A stretch of DNA of 64,000 nt from Diospyros lotus (taxonomy: Eukaryota > Streptophyta > Magnoliopsida > Ericales > Ebenaceae): the NCBI RefSeq assembly GCF_014633365.1, contig NC_068352.1, positions 7,742,393 to 7,806,392 of the forward strand, in the 5' to 3' direction. Positions 59,788 through 64,000 of the stretch are shown here, one piece after another (within the stretch, counting starts at the first letter, position 1; every line of letters starts with the position of its first letter). Below the pieces are notes generated by a model. That model was not told the DNA's origin. It saw only the letters and a program-made list of their open reading frames with translations, and did no database searches. Both the position numbers and the translations under genes were made by a program.

Positions 59788-60179
59788 TCTCAGTGGTGTA
59801 TTTAATGATTAAACCTGAAGCAATCTGAACATTTTGTTATTTTTAAGAAAGCTATATGGGAATCAAGTGAGCTTGGCACTCGAATTGTTTTGACCCAAGA
59901 TTTCACCATATCCAAACATCAGTCAATTACTGTCAGTTTAGACAATTCTCATATTCTTTAAGCTAATTGATTTGGTGTGATTACCTCCTTTCATGAGTAA
60001 TCTCCCTGTGAATCGAGCTGGACTCACCCGAAAAATATAAATTTCTGCTACGATTACACTCATGCATTGGTGAATCTAAATACCTCACTATTTTTTTGAT
60101 GATTTGAGCTGTTAAATAATCTTCGTTATAACTGAAAAAATGATAAAAAGTGAAAATACAAGGTGAGTGATGCGACAAA

Positions 60180-61022
60180 TTTTAGCGTCGTTGCTGGGGA
60201 GATTAAGGTAAGTAAGTAATCATTCCCAGTTTATTTTAGTTATCTTATTGTTTCCTTTCCTTCAGTTTTTAGTTTCTTTTTAGTTTGGTGTTGTGTATGA
60301 GACTTAGATCTAGTAGACTTATGGAACAAGAATTTCATTCTAACCAAGCAGAAACCTCTCTGCCTGATTTTGAACTTTCATTGCTACATTCACTCATGTC
60401 TCAACATAATAACATGTTTGCACATGGTAGTGACCATGGTGAGCCTGATCCCATTGATCAGGAAATGATCAGAGCTCTTAGGGATTATCTCCATCCTCCA
60501 AGGTAGACAACTCCCTCATGCATTATTCTTCCTATCAATCATCACAGGTTCAACTTCAAGCCTGACACCATCCAACTATTGCCAACTTTTCGTGGTATGG
60601 ATTCTTAGAACCCCTACACTCATATGAAAGAATTTGAGGAAGTATGTAGCACTTGCATGGATTATACAGTGAATAAGGATGTCATAAGATTGAAACTTTT
60701 TCCATTTTCACTGAAAGATAAGGCTAAGATGTGGTTAAGCACTTTTCCACCTAGGTCTATAGGAACTCAGAGAGAGATGCAAATAACCTTCCTAAAAAAG
60801 TACTTCCCTACCAATAGAACTGCCACTCTCCAAAATGAGGTAATGAATTTTGTGTGCAAATCCAATGAAAACTTTGCCCAAACTTGGGAGAGGTTTAAGG
60901 ACCTTCTTCACACTTGCCCACATCATGCTTTTGAACAATGTAGAGTGGTCAGTTTCTTTCATGATGCTCTTAGTCCTAATCTAAAAATGCTAGTGTCCAC
61001 CATGGAGAGAGTCATGGACTGA
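60180..61022 (+). pseudogene. Athila-like Ty3/gypsy PBS region and gag remnant
   Basis: TTTTAGCGTCGTTGCTGGGG at 60179-60198 is a degraded version of the TTTGGCGCCGTTGCCGGGGA motif after Athila-type 5' LTRs. A gag frame follows: MRLRSSRLMEQEF from 60297, a stop at 60504, then FKPDTIQLLPTFRGMDS and, after another stop, a long stretch to 61022 with WLSTFPPRSI, FLKKYFPTNRTATL, ENFAQTWERFKDLLHTCPHH and VVSFFHDALSP. These match the Athila gag pattern. The frame ends at MERVMD and no further gag or pol follows. Confidence 0.85.
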
Positions 61023-61342
61023 TCAAACTCACTAACTCAATGACTATGCCAAAATTAGTGTGGTGACATTGACACGACACATCAGAACTCTTTCCGACAT
61101 TGGAACATTTTCCAATGATGTGTACCCTAGCTAAGGGTTTCTACAATCAAGACCACTAATTGCATATGATGTTTACCTCACACCGGAGGTTTATAAATCC
61201 CATTGGCAATCACCTGCCTCCATATGTCACTACACAGAGACCACACAGTGAATCTCTCACTGGATAACATTATGGTTCTTAATAATGGAAAATCCCTAGC
61301 ACCAACACACAATTAAGACAACTGTGTTTCCTTTGGTCAAAG

Positions 61343-63175
61343 TGTGACGCCTCGCTTTTTCAAATACGCAATAACTTGAAATATAATTAAGAAGACATCA
61401 CCTACGGGCATTATGGAAACCCTTACCGACAGAAGCATTAAATCGAACTTGAAAGCTTAACCAAAGCTAGATAAGGGGGTTTCCACTAGATTTTCTTTAC
61501 AATTACAAGAAATGTATAAGACTCTCAATACCCCAAAAGACACAACTTATCACTGTAGTACAACTGTAAGGCACCCTTATACTTATTACAAACTTGAATA
61601 CCCTAGCTGCCATTACAATACATCATTGTTGTACCATTACACGAGTACATAATAAATCAAACCCAAAGCTAGCGAAGCTCCACCTCCTTGCCCACGCTTT
61701 GAACTAGAACCTGAAACACCTGATATGTTCCAGGGGCATCAACCCAAGTTAGATATTGTATCTAAGTGAGTGAATTAGAAAAAGAATGGTATGTGCGTGC
61801 AAATGCAATAATGTTATTATGAAATCCACCCCTGTGGTAGCAATGCCAAGGTGTTGCAATCACCCCCGCAGTCATCATGGTAGCTCATCGTAAGAGCATA
61901 AGATCATGGCTCACCGCAAGAGCACGAGATCTTCCATGATGTCCTAACAACTAGCCACAGTCACCAACACAAACATGATATATGACAAAGCAGAAGGAAT
62001 ATGCATAACCAAGGGAAAGTATGACGCATAAGCCATAAAGGCATGATATGTAAGACAACATCCGCACACAAGTGAAGCAACAAATGCTCAAAGTGTCACA
62101 AAACATGTAGGAATCACTCACCTCGATTGTTTTCCCTTTGATAGCACTATTCACAACATGGTTTTGAGCACTAGGGGCTATTTCTATAGAAATCACGCAT
62201 TTCAGTGAACCAAACCTCAAATATTTTTACATGGGGTTGTAGATACTTAAAATAGGAGAATAATGGTGAAAATTTCAGGTCAAACGGAGGTCGGACGCGT
62301 CCTCACACTCCTCCAAAAGGTGGATGACACGCCCACACATGCAGCCCCTAGCCGACGCGTGAGCTGCATGCGCCACCCTTTGGAAAATCCCAGCTCCGCC
62401 TCCTTTTTGTTTTTTGGCCATAACTCCCTCGTTTTAGCTCCGATTCAACCGTCGTTTGAACCTACAGACTCCCCTTTCATCTCTTTACAAGATTGTAAAA
62501 GAAAATTGAACTTATCTCCAGGTTTCGATGGCGTTTGGCATGCTTTACAATAGAGACATGAAATTTTTGACAAGCCTCATTTCTTCTCCAATTTTCTCCC
62601 CCAATTTTTGCAGAACATTTTCTCTATTTTTGTAGCATTTCCCCTCTCCAAAATCCCTTTCTTTCCCCTCTTGAAGAATGTCCAAATGAAGGTTACAAAG
62701 GCTTCATATTTATAGAGTTTCCCGAAGAATCAAAATCCGCCACGTGTTGCGAAGTGATCAGGTTTCACCATTGCCACCCATGTGCATCCAACCAAAACGT
62801 GCCATGTGTCCCATTTGGAGGCTAAGCAAAGCAAAAATATTTTGATGAGATATTTTAAGGTTTCAAGAAACGATGCTTTGACTCTAACTTTCTGGGTAAC
62901 TACACGTAGACCCCTTGTAACTTGGTCCCTGGGCCATTTTTAATTGCACTTTTTGGTCCCCAGAGAATGGATAAATTACACTAGTACCCTAAGATTTTAG
63001 GTAAATTACACTTTTGCTCGAACTTCAATATTTACGATTTTACCCCTGGTTTAGAAATTGAACTTTTGTCTTAAGGCTTCTATAATCCTTTGAAATAACC
63101 TATTTCCTTAAGTATTAGAACTTAATAACCTCAGGTATCACCTCATATTTGAGTTTAAAAATTTGAGGTATTACA
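61343..63175 (-). mobile_element. Solo LTR, family LTR-E, 1833 bp
   Basis: It runs TGTGACGCCTC to GGTATTACA; flanks caaag (61338-61342) and taaag (63176-63180) match at four of five bases. It aligns with 36018-37911. On the minus strand it starts TGTAATACCTCAAATTT and has a TATA-like CTATAAATATG near 62705-62716. Confidence 0.83.
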
Positions 63176-63677
63176 TAAAGGACTAGTAACACAATCGAAA
63201 CCTATGATAGACCATAGATCCTCTGAGTTATGTGATCTATCACGTGTGTCACATTCAATAAATGTTCCACTAACACCTACCCACATGTATAGTGTATCCA
63301 TCTCATAGATTATGGCATGTGACTCACCATCCTTTATCATTAGTATACCATACTAATCAAAGGCAGTATCCCATGTGTCAGTCCATACTTGACTAATCAT
63401 AGTCCTTATCCGAGAAGTCTAAGGAATGAAAATAACCATTAAGATATCCTTATTACAAAGGTCAATTGTCACACATTCTTAACACTTAAGAATAAGACCT
63501 TCAATAGGAAATCTAAGGACTTATTCATATGTAATTATTAGAGAGCTATGAATGAAGATATGACCTTAAATATGGAAACATATTTTATTACATATTACAA
63601 GAATTACATCATTAGTCCCATAAATATAAATGCCTGATGCCATCTAAATCTAGAATTAGGGCATCAACACTAACAAG

Positions 63678-63832
63678 TGCTACAATGTGCTGGAGATTTG
63701 ACTTCCAGCTCACTAAATTCCCTCATAGCGTGAATGCATATCTTGTTAAGGATCTCCTCTTGTCAAGGTCAGCAACATAGTCACTATCACAATATCCTAG
63801 TATGCTATTTCCACCTCATTTGGAGGACCTAG
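63678..63832 (-). pseudogene. Copia pol, upstream half of the split RNase H region
   Basis: Minus strand from about 63832: GNSILGYCDSDYVADLDKRR, then SLTRYAFTL, one in-frame TGA, GNLVSWKSNLQHIVAL ending at the TSD. This is the conserved GY.DSDYAGDLD.RRSTTGY segment of Copia RNase H. The downstream half is at 56814-57153. Sequence to the right (63833-64000) is not recognised as pol. Confidence 0.88.
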
Positions 63833-64000
63833 ACACTAATCTAATTGATATGTCCTGAAAATTGCACCTGTATCTAGTTGAGGGGTGGGTCCAAGCCTTG
63901 GAGCAGAAATACGACCGAACTAAGAAAAAGGACAAAAGAAGACGCTTAAAGACAAGTGGAAGAAGACCTACTCGATCATGACCGAGTGGGTGGGGGGACC

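Larger units (their letters stand above)
57154..63677 (-). mobile_element. LTR insertion (LTR-G) splitting the Copia RNase H, with nested elements
   Basis: The outer ends are TGATGAGAAAC (57154) and CACTAACA (63677), so the minus strand reads TGTTAGTGTTGATG...CTCATCA. The TSD agtgc is at 57149-57153 and 63678-63682. Joining across the TSD restores the Copia frame (QHIVAL to SSTEAKYMAL), which confirms one insertion site. Nested within are CACTA 58353-59787, an Athila-like gag remnant 60180-61022 and LTR-E 61343-63175. The remaining sequence looks like LTR, with TATATAAGC on the minus strand near 57755. How the Athila part entered is not resolved. Confidence 0.75.

Noticed and set aside
1..64000. 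A new multi-gene functional system (defence, biosynthetic or regulatory cluster)
   Set aside because: The only intact genes are three paralogs of one family. Other coding traces are decayed retrotransposon gag/pol and one captured exon, so no cooperating gene set can be supported.

Overview
This window is plant nuclear DNA, almost certainly from a eudicot. The evidence is the intron structure (GT-AG, AT-rich introns), plant-type LTR retrotransposons with 5-bp target-site duplications (TSDs), CACTA elements with CACTAC ends, a Cassandra element, and a tandem family of plant DUF2431 genes. The species cannot be told from the sequence. The only genes that look intact are three tandem DUF2431/BMT5-like genes at 41.7-51.4 kb. 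Nearly everything else is nested, mostly decayed transposable elements. I resolved much of the nesting by reading TG...CA or CACTA...TAGTG ends together with flanking TSDs.

Layout. (1) 1-25,659 is the body of one old Ty3/gypsy element of Tat type. Its 5' LTR is broken (8663-8996 plus 11587-11776). Its internal region holds a decayed gag fused in frame to the last part of integrase (11827-13440), then ~305-bp tandem repeats, a polypurine tract at ~19918 and a 3' LTR (19935-20040 plus 24548-25659). Solo LTRs have inserted into it and into one another: 1-1964, 2270-7286 (itself holding 4536-6967), 8997-11581, 13981-17131 (holding CACTA element 14812-16544), 17507-19505, and 20041-24547 (holding 22555-24495). 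(2) 25760-28870 is a solo LTR interrupted by a complete Cassandra element (27947-28584), whose LTRs carry 5S rRNA sequence. (3) 30090-38582 is an 8.5-kb CACTA element with a perfect ATG TSD. It carries one exon of a dolichyl-phosphate beta-glucosyltransferase (ALG5-like) gene and is interrupted by a complete non-coding LTR element (31890-35522) and a solo LTR (36018-37911). (4) 38583-53000 is the genic part: a SINE-like insertion, then a segmental duplication. Unit 1 (~40190-47925) holds gene copies A and B; unit 2 (~48840-52918) holds copy C. Both end in a remnant of a Ty3/gypsy reverse transcriptase. Copies A and B share a ~0.95-kb transposon in intron 2 that copy C lacks. (5) 53-56 kb is AT-rich sequence with nothing recognised. 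(6) 56-64 kb is a minus-strand Copia element whose RNase H region is split by a 6.5-kb insertion (57154-63677, TSD AGTGC). That insertion holds a CACTA element (58353-59787, TSD TCT), an Athila-like gag remnant (60180-61022) and another solo LTR (61343-63175).

No operon-like or defence-like system is present. The points most worth checking are the CACTA element carrying an ALG5 exon, the asymmetric DUF2431 triplication with a changed SAM-motif residue in copy A, the Cassandra element with complementary decay of its two 5S promoter parts, and the strong excess of solo LTRs over complete elements. All identifications were made by eye; no database search was run.
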